Source: Batillaria attramentaria (Eukaryota > Mollusca > Gastropoda > Batillariidae). Taken from it: DNA of 64,000 nt. Every line of letters begins with the position of its first letter. Position 1 is the first letter of the stretch. This document shows, piece after piece, positions 34,797-46,204 of this stretch. The stretch lies in assembly GCA_018292915.2 (NCBI GenBank), contig JACVVK020000037.1, positions 334,501 to 398,500 of the forward strand, in the 5' to 3' direction. Made by a program: the position numbers and the translations under genes. A model generated the notes under the pieces. The model did not search any database, had not been told where the DNA came from, and worked only from the letters and a program-made list of their open reading frames with translations.

Positions 34797-35452
34797 GCTT
34801 TTTGTAAGCCATAGAGCTGCAGACATTACTTTCAGCAGACAACAAACCATCCAGAACCAATACAACAGACTTAACCTCAACCATTTACAAGTAACCACTG
34901 TTTGTTGGGTCCTACTTGACCGTTTGACAACGCCACGTATCTCACCCCACATGACCCCAGCGTAAAGATCCTATGCGGCCACACGTCGGCCATTGTCCAC
35001 AGTGGTCTGTGACCCCGCGTCAGGTCATCGTCTTCAAGTGGCGGTATTGTCACTGGACCGGAACCCGTTTTCTGAGCCGTGGACGCGCTTGACGGACCAC
35101 TTGTTGGAGGAGAAAGGTCCCACGTTGCGGGCAGAACAATGTTCTATCTTTCTGTCTATAGTTCAGGTAGGACAGAGTCTGAAAACATCGCTCTATGGGG
35201 TTGTAAATGGGCCGCTTCAGTTCAGACCGTGTGTGTGAACCCAATCCAAGTTTGATTAGATCTTCAAGTTGGGCGTCCGTTCTTGTCGGCATTGTGTTCC
35301 GATCAATTTAGTGAGCTGATTTAGCCCTTCACCGTGTATACGGGATAATTAGCGGTCTTGCAAGGAGAGGCAGGGCTTTTTTTTTTTTCCCCAATGTTTG
35401 ATCTGGTTTCTTTGGATATGAGTAAAATGGCCGTTGGCGGGTCTGTATCAAC
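34797..35452. other. Unique non-coding DNA, no gene seen
   Basis: Repeat-free apart from a T-run at about 35379-35388. No recognisable domain in the ORFs. Confidence 0.35.
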
Positions 35453-35455
35453 GGT

Positions 35456-35847
35456 GGGGCAGTCGGTGGTCTAGTGGTTAAGACTTTGTCACCAATGCGA
35501 GAGCTCAGGTTCGAGTCCCACTCAGGGCGAACCTTTTCCTTTCTCGTATGTGGCACCGTTCATTTCCGGCCGACGTCGGGGGGTTCTGTCCGGGTACTCC
35601 GGCTTCCTCCTCCTCTGCTTTGGAAATGTTCAGCCCACAACATTCAACAATAAATGCAGTTTTAAAATTCCGAAACTTAATTTGCTGAACCGGCCCCTCG
35701 CACCACGTGATCATAATGTGTTCATGTCCAGTGTGTGAGAGAATGCGTGTGATTCACGTGAGCGTGCGTGTTGGGTTTGTAGCTCACGGCGCTTTGAGCT
35801 AAACGTTTGGGATAAAGCGCCTGTGTTAATGCGATTATTATTATTGT
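35456..35847 (+). mobile_element. SINE-B, full-length copy
   Basis: tRNA-derived head with A-box TGGTCTAGTGG (35467-35477) and B-box GGTTCGAGTCC (35508-35518), both exact to the pol III consensus. The central block holds TCCGGGTACTCCGGCTTCCT (from about 35589), followed by TTTGGAAATGTTCAGCCC, AAAATTCCGAAACTTAATTT, GTGTGTGAGAGAATGCGTGT, GATTCACGTGAGCGTGCGTG, then GGCGCTTTGAGC..GGATAAAGCGCC and (ATT)n. The GCGCTTT/AAAGCGC pair forms a 3' stem-loop similar to the end of the LINE at 7271, suggesting shared 3' recognition. Confidence 0.92.
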
Positions 35848-35884
35848 CTTTACTAATAATTGTTTGAAATATGGATCTTAGTGC

Positions 35885-35911
35885 TGTTTTGTTGTTGTTG
35901 TTGTTGTTGTT
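35885..35911. repeat. (TTG)n microsatellite
   Basis: About eight TTG units. Confidence 0.88.
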
Positions 35912-36146
35912 TTACTCTGTGCATTCACAGCGGTCACAGTGAGACTTTCAGGTGCCAAGACCATTACAGTTACATGAGTCAGAACTAAGTACTATGGGAC
36001 AGGACTGATTTTTTTGTCATTAGTTTTTCGCTTGAGATTACGTGTTACATGTTTCTTCCTGGCTGTGGAAGGCTGCCTGGAGTTTGCTGTTACCACGGTA
36101 TATCCGGTTCATGAAAAACACGTAACGTGATATAGCGTGGCGTATC

Positions 36147-36147
<1 letters not shown>

Positions 36148-36218
<71 letters not shown>
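36148..36218. repeat. (CA)n microsatellite, about 35 units
   Basis: Perfect CA repeat. Confidence 0.97.
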
Positions 36219-36219
<1 letters not shown>

Positions 36220-36292
36220 AAAATGTCTCGGGTAAATAGCTCTTTTGTGGTTGATAACATAACAGTTCGGTGCACACGCACGCACGCAGGAG

Positions 36293-36295
<3 letters not shown>

Positions 36296-36332
<37 letters not shown>

Positions 36333-36344
36333 GGGGGGGGGGGG
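36296..36344. repeat. (GA)n followed by a G-run
   Basis: About 17 GA units, then about 15 G. Confidence 0.95.
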
Positions 36345-36349
36345 CAAGC

Positions 36350-37600
36350 ACATCACTAATAACTAATGCGTGATACAGTACACCGATTAAACTTGAAGTG
36401 ATGACAAGACTCAGGGAAAGTGACAGGGGTTTGAATTCCGGGAATCGTAACGCGACACCACTCTTTTCTTCTCGAGGTCTTGAATAATACTATGCGTACA
36501 TGAGGCGCAGGAGTGTATGGTAATTGTGAATAAACAGCAGCAGGAGTGCGCCTGTTATTTCAAGAAGGCAGAACTAATCAACCTTCCTCCCACACCCCTG
36601 CCATGCCATGGGAAAAGCTCGCAGCATCGCTACACACACAGACGCACACTTGCTCGTGAAGGAGCGTAAGTCAGTGCACTGTGCTCTCTCTTCCCCCCTC
36701 TCTCTCTCTGTCTCTGTCTCTCTCCCGCCCGTCCGCCTGCTACTGGCACTCAAGCCGTGTGTTCCAGCATGCCGTGCCATTCACAAGAGCCTGGCAGGCG
36801 AGGGCGGACTGTGATTGGCTGAGGGGACAACTAACACATCATTTTACCTAGCTCGGCATTGGCAGACTGCCGCACCATTGTCTTCCCGCCAGCCACTGTT
36901 TCTGATTCTTCCTCCGTTCTGCTACCCCTCCCTCCTCGCCCCCCCTCCCCCTCGACGTCACCCCTCCCTCCACCTCCTTCCCCTCCTCCTGTTCCCTTCG
37001 TCTTCTCTATTCTCAGGCCTATTTCTTACCATCTCCTCTTCTCCTCTTTCCGATCACTCAGTGGCAAAAGAAGGGTCTGCGTCTCGGCTGCTGCATCTGT
37101 CTTGGAGAGGCACTGGGGGGCGGATAAAGAAAGGCGGCTGATAGTTGCTATTGGTCCTTACTGTCCAGGCAAGGTAGCATCGTCTTTCTTCGCTGGTGTC
37201 ATCCCCTCTCCCGCTCGCTACTGTTTGCTGATAGATACCCACTCAACACAGAGACTCTCTTACCAACGTAGGCATCCGACGCGCACACGCGTGGTGTCTC
37301 AAACCTGGTGACTTCTGTCATTTACCATCGTTCACTGTGGTGTCCAAAAAACTGTGACTTCCTCCAAACTTGTGGCCTCTTCCATTTACTGTGGGACAGG
37401 TTTCTGGTGGGTGATGTCACAGTGAAGTTTTGATGACGTAAGTGTTTTGATTTTTCACAAGGTTGTTTTTCTGAAGATCATCAGTTTCTCGCATTACTGT
37501 ACTCGCTGTGGTGAAAGAATACAGGGCTGACTTTTCTCCACGTGCGGTCATATCCGTGCTTGGAATCAGCTGAGGAAAACTACACAAACTTTTCAAGATT
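36350..37600. other. Unique DNA; promoter-like elements near 36800 and a C/T-rich stretch
   Basis: GGGCGG (36802) and GTGATTGGCTGAG (reverse CCAAT, 36811) sit together, upstream of a C/T-rich block at about 36890-37060. This arrangement could be a TATA-less promoter for the candidate exon ending at 37926. No TATA box seen. ORFs through the C/T-rich block are not credible proteins. Confidence 0.25.
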
Positions 37601-37926
37601 TCCCAGCAGGAATTCAGAACGTGTCTCAGCTGGCCGGACATGTGAACTTCCAGTTCTTCAGCCAAAAAGTTTCAGCGGGACAGTTCAGAGAATCTCTTCT
37701 CACAGTTCCGTGGTTGCCCCTGTCTTGCCGCGTGCTGTGTGTTGCATCAACAGTTCGCTGGTGAACACAGACTTCGGGCAATTCAAGATTTGGCGTCCCG
37801 GGTGCTGGTGGTGACCGGGTGTTGCTGGTGACGTGTGGAGTGACAAGCAGAACGGGTAGCACCCGCCACACCCCGACCTGGCCCCAGGATGCACGAGACG
37901 TGCGGCCTGTCTCTCATTTCTGTCAG
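37600..37926 (+). other. Candidate first exon (mostly 5' UTR) with splice donor
   Basis: Repeat-free GC-balanced stretch ending TTTCTGTCAG followed by GTAAGA at 37927, a textbook 5' splice site. An ATG at 37889 (context CCCAGGATGC) would start a 12-codon coding piece, MHETCGLSLISV plus two bases, before the donor. There is no acceptor or next exon in sight to confirm it, and the exon start is arbitrary. It may equally be a chance donor or an untranslated exon. Confidence 0.25.
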
Positions 37927-37929
37927 GTA

Positions 37930-40900
37930 AGACTGCAGCGTCACGCCTCACTGATCACGCCACTTGCTGTAAGGCCGGATCCGCTGTGATCCTACCGGCA
38001 TGTGTCTTTGATGCACGTGCTTGTTGGTTACATGTACATTTTGTCCAAGTGTAGCTACGGCGATTTAATTGTGTTGGATTATATATTCGGTACAGTTCGT
38101 GGACGCATGGGGGGAGGGGGGGGGGGGGGTCACAGGTTCTGACCGGGAGATACACCTACGATAAAGAAGTCTTATTTCTCGGGATGAGACTTCCAGAAAC
38201 CTGAAGCTGATATTGTTTACTGGTTTTGAGAATAAAAAACAAACATTGTTTATAGATTTTTCTACAACATTACGGACTTCCTTGTCGAGGTGCCCAATTG
38301 TAATTTTACTAGAACAGTGCAGTTGAAAGTCTGAATGAAGTGGAGGGAACAAGCGATGGTCATTTTCCCTTTGGACAAACTTTTAAATGTTGATTGTATC
38401 AGTCGGTGTTTTGGAGTGCGCTTTTGTGAAATTTGATCGGAGCAGTGGTTCACTAAAGTGGGGTAGACACGCCGATAAAAGGTCTTTCACTCATGGAGCT
38501 AATTTCACTCTTGATTCCGTATGATTGAAACGCAGCTTTGTCGACCTTGTGTTGAATATAGTCTCACGTTTTGATGCAGTAGGAAAGTGTCCATAGTGAG
38601 ATGTGAGGTAGCCATCACAGCCATCACTCAAAAGCACTGGCATCGGCAGACGTCAGTCAAAGACAGGCGGGTAGTGAAGGAACGTTGAGTGCTGCCCTCT
38701 GGCATCGATTGATTGTCGCCCGTAATGGCAGACTTTCTGCCAGCGTCACTCCGCCGACACTTCCGGTATCGTCAGCGCCGCCATTTCTGTCACTGTCACT
38801 GGCTCACGTCAGCCATCGCCGTCCACATGTTGTTGCACAAAGTTTGGGACTCGGCGTCTCTCTTGGTGCGACATTTACTTCTTCAATACCCAGCTATGAA
38901 ATGGCCTGACTGCCTCAAGTGTAGTTTATGTTTATAAAGCCGTGTGTTCAGCTAGCATTACGCGTGACTAAAATCCTTTTCTGTTCCTTTATTTTTGCAA
39001 TTTGTGCGTTTGATTCCAAATTACTGTGAGTTAAATTTGAATTGATCTTCGCTGCGTGACAGTGGGGACAATGGCATGGGGAACTTTTTTCAGGCGTGGT
39101 ACAAATCTTTGTTTTTTGTTGTTGTTTTTTTAAGGGGGGGGGGGGGGAGGAGCGCGGGATGTTTTAAAAATTTGTTTTCAGTTTGCTTATAACATTGTTT
39201 CATAATCATAAACATTTTTGTTCTGTCTTTTGTGGCAGGAATACTGAGAAAGTTAGACCTGCATGCTTTCGGTTTTGTTGTTGTTGTTGTTTTTTGTGGT
39301 TGTTGTTTTTTTCTCAAGTATTTTCCAAGATTTTCGTGGTAGCTTCTGACTTTCATTGGCCGTTTTATCTACGGTCGGGGCAGTGTGCGGTTGCTTAGTG
39401 AACCCATTCGTCAGAATCACTGATGCATCACTGACTGTCCACCGAGTGATGTACGACTGATAGTCAAAGCTTGAGAGAAGGGGAAAACTAAAAAGGAAGA
39501 AATGGGGCCGTTATATGGCTGGTGCCTACAGTCACGTCGGCACAGGCTATTCTTGAATGAATTTTTTTCAGCTAATTAATTAGTTGGCGTGACATCAGCT
39601 TGTTGTGATTAGTTTCGAATGGCATCCACAAGATCGTCAGCTCCTCCACTGTGCGTGCAGTGTGCGAGGTGAATATAAAGTGTTTTGTACGAAGCAGTGT
39701 ATACAATGACTCTTGAGACGTGCTGATTTTCCACATTCTTGCTTATTTTCTCAGCTACAGACTTATTGCGTCTTGGAGTATTAACGTGCTACACGGTGCA
39801 AGTCGCTTGATTCCAACTACCGTCTTGAAAATCGTTCTTCCTGAGACCTCATTCATAATTTTTTTTTTGGTCACAAGTGGATGGGTGGAGTCAGTTAGTT
39901 TTTCTGTAAAATCCTATGACTTCCTCCCACCCTCTCTCTCACCACCTCTCCCCCTCACTCCCCACCCGCCTCCCTCCCCTGCCCTCCCCCTTTCCAGCAA
40001 GTTTGTGTTTTTTAGCAGTAGCGTTGCATTTAAACGTGGTGGTGGTTGCGTTTGTACAACAGAGTGGCGGCCAACAGCCCCGCTGTGTGATCAGAAAACT
40101 TCCGTCTACTACCACTTAGCAATTTGTACTCCGACAGCCCTTCTTTTGCTCAAGTTGAAGGCCAAGTCTGTTTTGTGGGAATAGAGTAGCTTGTAGCTCT
40201 CTCTCTCTCTGGCTCAAAAGTCCATGAGGTATTTCTAAAGAAAATCGTGGATTCTGTTAAAACATGATTTTTTCTTCCTTCGCCATCACTGATGCTAGAC
40301 ATAATTTGGTCAATAAATGCACTTACGTTTTCGTTGTGCTTTTTAAAGTGCACTGATCAAGCGACTATGCATTTTGTTGTTATTTCTGTTTGGTTTAAAT
40401 ATTATTATTCTTATTGATACAAAGTGCGACAGTCATCATCACTCTGAAATTTCACAGTAGAGCACAAGCAAACCTTTTGAGGGTTCTCACATTCACAAAA
40501 CTACAGACAGTTGTCTCTGTTTCTGTTCTTTGATAGCTCTTCCAATTGCATGCTATTACCAGTTACGTGATTCCCCTAACTTACAGGGCAACTTGTTCTT
40601 ATCTTGAATTTGATAGGTAGTCTGTGGTTCGTCAACAAGCGGACTTATCACGAACTGTTTAGCACCAATACCTGGCCTTCCACTTTCTCAGACATTTCGT
40701 TCTGTGTCTGCTTGCACATTGTGCATACGTTCTCTGCATTCTTCGTGTTGCCCCCCACCCCTTCCCCCGCCCTTCAGTTTAGTTCCTTGTGCTCTGATCT
40801 CCAGTAGTGCGATGCTGGACGTTTGACCCAGTACTGTAGTGTAGTGTACTGTGTAGTATAGCGATCTCAGTCATAACTGGAGGAACGTCAGACGGTCTTA

Positions 40901-41040
40901 CCATACCTGGGTAATGGACGGGTCATGCCTTGTCTGGCACCATTACCGTTACTGGTACAGCACGCGGCTCATTGGGTCAGGTTCGCTAAAGTCCTGCTGC
41001 TTTTGTGTCTGTTGAGAAGAACCTTATCAAACCACCCCCA
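37930..41040. other. Unique non-coding DNA with short simple repeats
   Basis: G-run at about 38116-38129. A T/TTG patch then G-run lies at 39110-39150 and further TTG units at 39270-39310. Near 38750-38800 are CACTTCCGG and GCCGCCATTT, ETS- and YY1-like motifs found in housekeeping promoters, but no exon follows. A C-rich stretch lies at 39925-39990. No gene recognised. Confidence 0.35.
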
Positions 41041-41043
41041 CCC

Positions 41044-41070
41044 ATAAAATAAAATAAAATAAAATAAAAT
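41044..41070. repeat. (AAAAT)n pentanucleotide microsatellite
   Basis: Five AAAAT units. Confidence 0.9.
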
Positions 41071-41074
41071 CTAG

Positions 41075-42515
41075 CTCCCCGTTTATAAACGTACCCGTTC
41101 GCACGTTTGCTGGAAAGACAAATTGAAGGGTGCAGTGTTATTAGACAATGCCGACAGTATATAACCCGCAGTACTGTAATGATTTTTACCGTGTGAATTT
41201 CTGTGTTTGTCAGGAATAAAAAATCTATATGTATTTTATTTCATTTTACTTTTTACGAATACACTGACTTTTAAACATCATGAATACAGATTCTGGGGCG
41301 AAAATACAGAGTACGTATAACAACGAATGCACTGTTCTGACTCAAAAAATCTTGATTATATCTTTGGTCAGCTTGTTCATTTCCCTTCAGCATCCAGGCA
41401 TTGTCATTTTCTTTCGAGGCTTGAATCAAACAGTCAGTTACGTTTGTTTTCTTACAATCTCGGCATTACAAAGCGTTGGTACTAGGCAGTTTTGCACAAA
41501 GTTTGGGGCAAATCGATTGATTGCGCTTACGTCGATTTCGAAAACTGACCCTGACTGCAACAGGGACAAGGGCTGGGAGGAAACAAAGCGAAATGCACCC
41601 CTCTGGGTGTACTGGCTGCATCAGCAGCAGTATACAGTGTGTACGGACCGTGTAGAGAACAGAAGCTTTCCCATGATGTCGGAGAGGCGAGTGATAAGCG
41701 GTAAAGGGCGGCCTGGCTATCTCTTGTTTATGGTAACCCTGCCTCATGCCACAGCTACCTTCACAATGCGAGCGGCGTGCATGGTGTGCAATGGGGCCTG
41801 TGATTCCTATCATATGTGCCGGCCACCTATTATTCTTCTATTGCCTGGCCGACCATCAGCCCCTTCCCACCCCCATCCCCTCTCCCCCACGTCTAACCAC
41901 GTGACCCCCCCCCCTTCTCCTCACCTCCCGTCCTCGCCACACGCACACACACACACACCATTCCTGTACCCTCAGCCCCGTTCACCCATTCTCGTTTGTC
42001 GAAGAGCAGACTTCTCTTATATTCTTCACGTTCTTCGGCATTTGTAGCGGTATTTGTGTGTCTTACCCCTGATCAAACTGCACGCGCCGATTTCGCCTCT
42101 CATCATCTCTGCCACAGCTGATAATTACTACGCGCAAGCAGGTCGATCCGTCTCCCATCAGTGCACTGCGAGCGGGACTCGTAAGCAGCCAAAATCTCTC
42201 CGCCGAGCGAATCACGCGTGGCAACCTAACTGGAACCGAATCACTAAGTCAAGAATGGATCACATTCGCAAAGTAGTTCCCGGGAAACGTCAGTCTAGTT
42301 TTATTATCGCCGGTTTAGTTGTGCACCTTTAGTGTGTTGTTAACGGATTTCAGGTCCTGTCAGCGTAGATATCTGTATCGCCAAATACATGGAAAAGGAC
42401 ACTGGGAGACGAATGAAGCTTTTCCTTCAATTTTCCAAACAGTGGCTGAGACTAGATGGTGGGTGACGTCACAGTCGAAGCTAGCTGTATGAGCCGTAGT
42501 ATCAGAAAATCGGAC
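41075..42515. other. Unique non-coding DNA; longest ORF of the window, not convincing
   Basis: The 255-codon ORF at 41280-42047 ends in a Pro/Ser/His-rich low-complexity segment and has no recognisable domain, signal peptide or conserved motif. 41480-41830 is repeat-free and may be a conserved non-coding element or an exon fragment. A short CA patch lies at 41940-41960. Confidence 0.3.
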
Positions 42516-42519
42516 TGCT

Positions 42520-42550
42520 CCCCCCCCCTCCCCCCCCCCCCCACACACAC
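42520..42550. repeat. C-run followed by short (CA)n
   Basis: Two C runs separated by T (about 9 and 12), then CACACACAC. It belongs to a recurring C-run to CA layout. Confidence 0.85.
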
Positions 42551-42551
42551 G

Positions 42552-43230
42552 CGTGTACACAAAGGCAAGACAGAGACGGTAAACGAGTCTGCACATGAAT
42601 TTGACTCGATTTAAAGACGAAAAATCCCCCATTAAATTCCTGCTTACCAGAGCATTCAAACCCGGATCCGCCAGGGCTGTGTACGTCGTGAAACACGAGA
42701 ATGGTTTAGTTACTCTCCATGTGGGGCAGGGCGGGGGCTTGTTGTGTTCCGATTCAATTGGTCAGCCAGACCTTGTACTGCCTGACTCTGGGCACATTAC
42801 GTCACAGTAATAGAATTCTGGAACTCGGTTTTAATGGCCACGGCTAATGTTACTAGCAGACACGCGTGTGGCAGCCACATAGCGAGTCCGTGTAGATTCT
42901 TGACATTCTAGACAAAGTGGTGTAAAAAACATCCTGTTTAGCAGAAACTGACTTCTCTGTTTCAGCTTCTTGCTTGGTTTCGGTAGACGTGACAACACAA
43001 ATCTCAGACAAATGTTATTTTTGAAAATGTTTTTAATCACCAGTATAAAGACGTACGTTTTTACAGACAGAGGAGAAATACTTCTCCACATGCTACGCTG
43101 TTCCTTGTGCACAATGCAGAAACGTCGTTTGAAATATTACACATTGTGTAGTCAGTTTCCGGCAAAAGGGATTTATGTTAATTTCATGAACTAAATGAAT
43201 CTGCTGAGTATCGGTAGGCCACATTGTCCC
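42552..43230. other. Unique non-coding DNA, no gene seen
   Basis: No recognised gene or repeat. The candidate ORFs are short and without domains. Confidence 0.35.
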
Positions 43231-43233
43231 CCT

Positions 43234-43247
43234 GCCCCCCCCCCCCC

Positions 43248-43308
<61 letters not shown>

Positions 43309-43331
43309 CACCACCACCACCACCACCACCA
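43234..43331. repeat. C-run, (CA)n and (CCA)n compound microsatellite
   Basis: About 13 C, then about 28 CA units (43249-43305), then about eight CCA units. Confidence 0.96.
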
Positions 43332-43334
43332 ACG

Positions 43335-43978
43335 GACACCAGTTTCAGAACGTTTAATTTTATCCATGATAAAATAAATTGTTTTTTACCAGCGTCGTTT
43401 TGTTCATCTCTGAAAACGAGTTAGCCCTAAGGGACATGACAATAAGGCAATCTGAACTGAATTCATGGAAAATTGAATGCTCGTCGTATCGTTTTATTTC
43501 CGAACTTTTTCAGACAGTGCTTTGCTCATCAAGCATCCAGTGGTCAGACTTTACAGACATTCCCACATGCTTCGTGCACCGTTATTGTTCTCACGTGCAA
43601 CGCCAACACGTTTCCTCAGTTCCCGTGGGTCCTCCCCCCCTCCCTCCTCCCCACCTCCCGCACAGATTGTTCTTATTATTGCGCCTCAGTAGGTCCAATT
43701 ACCTGGATAAATACCAAGCGCATGGGTTACGTGGCTGCTCTAGGCATTGTTCTTGCCCACTGCAGACAGCATGTATGCCGCTCACTGCCTTGTCCACCTC
43801 TGGTTAGCATCTCTCTGGCCGAGTTGGCAGTGGACCAAGTGCAGGCAGTCCAGAAATTGCTGGGTGCATTTCTCAGTTAATTTGTTTGGATTGTCCCATG
43901 AAGGCTAAAAGATGGAGGATGGTGGTAATTGTCGGAAAAGGGGCGGCCAGCTTTGATTGGTTGGCCGGAGCTTGCACA
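43335..43978. other. Unique non-coding DNA, no gene seen
   Basis: Overlapping ORFs at 43379-43880 share no domain. Two reverse CCAAT motifs (TTTGATTGGTTGGCC) at about 43952-43966. Confidence 0.3.
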
Positions 43979-43979
43979 T

Positions 43980-44348
43980 TTGCATAGTGTTAGACTACAG
44001 AGCAATATTGCATAGTGTTAGACTATAATAATAATAATAATAATAATGACGACTTATAAGGCGCCTATACATGAAATAAAACAGGCTCTAAGCGCCGTAC
44101 ATCATAAATACATACACCACTTTCATACACAGACTCACAGGGAACATTCAAAGTTAAACAATAACTCACAACAAGCAGACTGACACGGTGTGGAAGGGCA
44201 GAGTAAATCAGTAATCAGTTTTAAATAAGTGGGTTTTGAGGCAGCGTTTGAATATGCAATATTGCATAGTGTTAGACTATGGCACTGTTTTATTGATTTC
44301 ACTTTTGATGCATAGTGTTAGACTATGGCACTGTTTTATTGATTTCAC
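43980..44348. repeat. Tandem TGCATAGTGTTAGACTA units split by a LINE fragment
   Basis: The string TGCATAGTGTTAGACTA starts at 43980, 44009, 44263 and 44309. The last two belong to 46-base units that continue TGGCACTGTTTTATTGATTT. A LINE fragment occupies the interval between the second and third. Confidence 0.85.
44027..44254 (-). mobile_element. 5'-truncated LINE, 3' end with (ATT)n tail, copy 2
   Basis: The minus-strand reading is almost identical to 7318-7552, with only scattered substitutions and one 2-base indel. It starts inside the C-terminal coding remnant (the AAACGCTGCCTCAAAACCC region). It is flanked by a perfect 25-base direct repeat at 44002-44026 and 44256-44280, consistent with a target-site duplication or with insertion into a pre-existing tandem repeat. 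Confidence 0.88.
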
Positions 44349-44349
44349 G

Positions 44350-45560
44350 ATTCAACATTATAGCATTGGGGAATTTGGTAGCTGATAACCACAAGCCCTG
44401 ACAGCCAACATTTCAAATATTACAGTATGACACAAAGCAAGATTCAGATTCAGATGGTTTGTTGCGTAGACACTCTGTACATTCACATGGGTATAGGGGG
44501 ACGGGGTAAACAACAATGAAAAAGCGTAATAATCAAGTTTTCCAATGATGCATAAACTAGACGCAAAGAAAGCTTGCAATCTCTTACTTGAGAACTACGT
44601 CAGTGTATATGTTTTCCTAGGCACTACACTGTACATAACTATATGGAACGTAATTTCACCTTGGCCTGTAATTTGCTGTAATCACAAATATAATTTTTTA
44701 AACTGAAAATCAATAAGAAAAAAGGCAAGAAATTGCAAAATTTATGCCCACATTTTTTCCATTGTTTGAAACATTACAAGAAAATTGAATGCTATTACTG
44801 TTCTAGCTTTTGTCGGTAGTGTGGATTACGAACGTTCAGCGTTGTTGAGATGCCGAACCAGCTATCTACTATCTAGATAAAACACTAGGGAAACTGAATG
44901 AGCTATTTCCTGCCAGCATCAGCCAGCGATAGCCTCAGTTCCAGCAGCGGTTGCAGGCGGCCCCCCTCTGGCCACTGTCCACTCCCTTGCCCACAGTCCG
45001 GCCGACGGGTCAGGTGTGTGCTGTTTATGACTGGCACCAACACGCACCGCGTCCATCAGAATGCCAGAACAGCCAGTGCCAAACCATTCTTCCTCTGGAC
45101 AACGCCTTTTGTTTCCTAAAGACTTAATGCTCTGGCTGCTTCCTGAAGACCTGGGGCAGGTCAAAACACAAGTGCCAAACCATTATTTCTGGACAAAACG
45201 CCTTGAGGCTGTCTGCACTAAGGAACGCTGCATTTCTTTGCGCTTTTGTTGTCAGTTGGGGCAAACAGGTGTCCAACTCTCCTTTGCATACAACACCTTT
45301 TTTTTCACGTAACGTCACGATTTGAAAAGAAATTTCTGGAACTGAAGGTCTTTTTGAAACTATTGACTGCTGTGATTCTGTTTGATTTTCGCCTTCCTTT
45401 GTCTTCGTTCTATTAAACTTTTCATCTGTCTTCAACTGCAGAATGGTCTTGAATAGAAAGAATGATCATTGCAGCTTTCTGTCTTTTGGCCTTTTGGTTG
45501 TTCTTTTCAACAATATGTCCCTTTCGTCCTGTTTACACATTTACTAAGGATATCACAGGA
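44350..45560. other. Unique DNA with a possible LINE tail and a small duplication
   Basis: At 44438-44456 AAGATTCAGATTCAGATGG reads on the minus strand as CCATCTGAATCTGAATCTT, like CR1-type terminal repeats; no body confirmed. AGTGCCAAACCATT occurs at 45074 and again at 45171, each followed by a CTGGACAA..ACGCC motif. No gene seen. Confidence 0.3.
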
Positions 45561-45569
45561 CAGGACTGC

Positions 45570-45735
45570 CCCCCCCCCCCCCACTTTTATTTATTTATTT
45601 TTTATTTTTTTTTTGGGGGGGGGGGTAGATATTTTTCTTAGGTAGAATTCCGTTTAGACACTGAGAAACACTCCTTCCCCCTATATCTTACCCCCCCCCC
45701 CCCCCCCCACACACGCACACACACAAACACACACG
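45570..45735. repeat. Clustered C-run, T/ATTT tract with G-run, and C-run with (CA)n
   Basis: C-run at about 45569-45583, TTTATTTATTT with a T-run then about 11 G (45585-45626), and a C-run of about 18 followed by CA units (45691-45734). Confidence 0.9.
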
Positions 45736-45819
45736 GCTGTGTCATTTTGTCTGTCCGTCAATTTACAGGCTGCTCCTGAAGCCTAGATATTCTGGTGTCC
45801 CAGCAAATTGAAAACCCAT

Positions 45820-46200
45820 CACAATCATTAGTCCGAGCTGAGCGCCAGCAGCGTAGCTGGGAACCGAGTGAGGAGCGGGCAAAATCGTGGCCGGCGCAAA
45901 ACAAAGCTGCAGGGCTCACCCCCGTGTCTCGGCCTGTCCTCCGACTGTCGCCGTGTCAATAACTGTCTGCGAGTCTCAAAGACGAGTTCCTCGGAGCTGC
46001 GCTTCGTCCCTTCCCACAGTCCCCTAATTGGAAGCCGCTGGCTAATTAGTGTTGGCAACAATTAAGGTCTGATTGGTGGCTGGCAGACTGGGGCCGGGCA
46101 GGGACTAACTGTTGTGATTATCGGACACGGAGGGAACATACCGGCACGGCCTGACCCAATTAGACCGGTTGTACTAGGCTGGACTTGGACTTGGGGAACT
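45820..46200. promoter_or_regulatory. Candidate enhancer with clustered homeodomain-like sites
   Basis: Repeat-free stretch with CTAATTGG (46024), GCTAATTAGT (46041-46050), ACAATTAAGG (46058-46067), GATTGGTGG, GTGATTATCGG (about 46114) and CCAATTAGACC (46157-46167), plus TGTCAATAAC further left. Such density of TAAT cores in an otherwise GC-balanced block is typical of developmental enhancers. Function not shown. Confidence 0.3.
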
Positions 46201-46204
46201 GGAG

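Noticed and set aside
35456..35530. A functional tRNA gene
   Set aside because: Exact pol III boxes, but it continues into the SINE-B body and (ATT)n tail.
38713..38937. 74-codon ORF near ETS/YY1-like motifs
   Set aside because: Two overlapping frames are equally open; no domain, and the motifs are short enough to be chance.
41280..42047. 255-codon ORF, the longest ATG ORF in the window
   Set aside because: No recognisable domain or signal; the C-terminal third is Pro/Ser/His-rich low complexity from C-rich and CA repeats. ORFs of this size arise by chance in 64 kb of low-complexity DNA.
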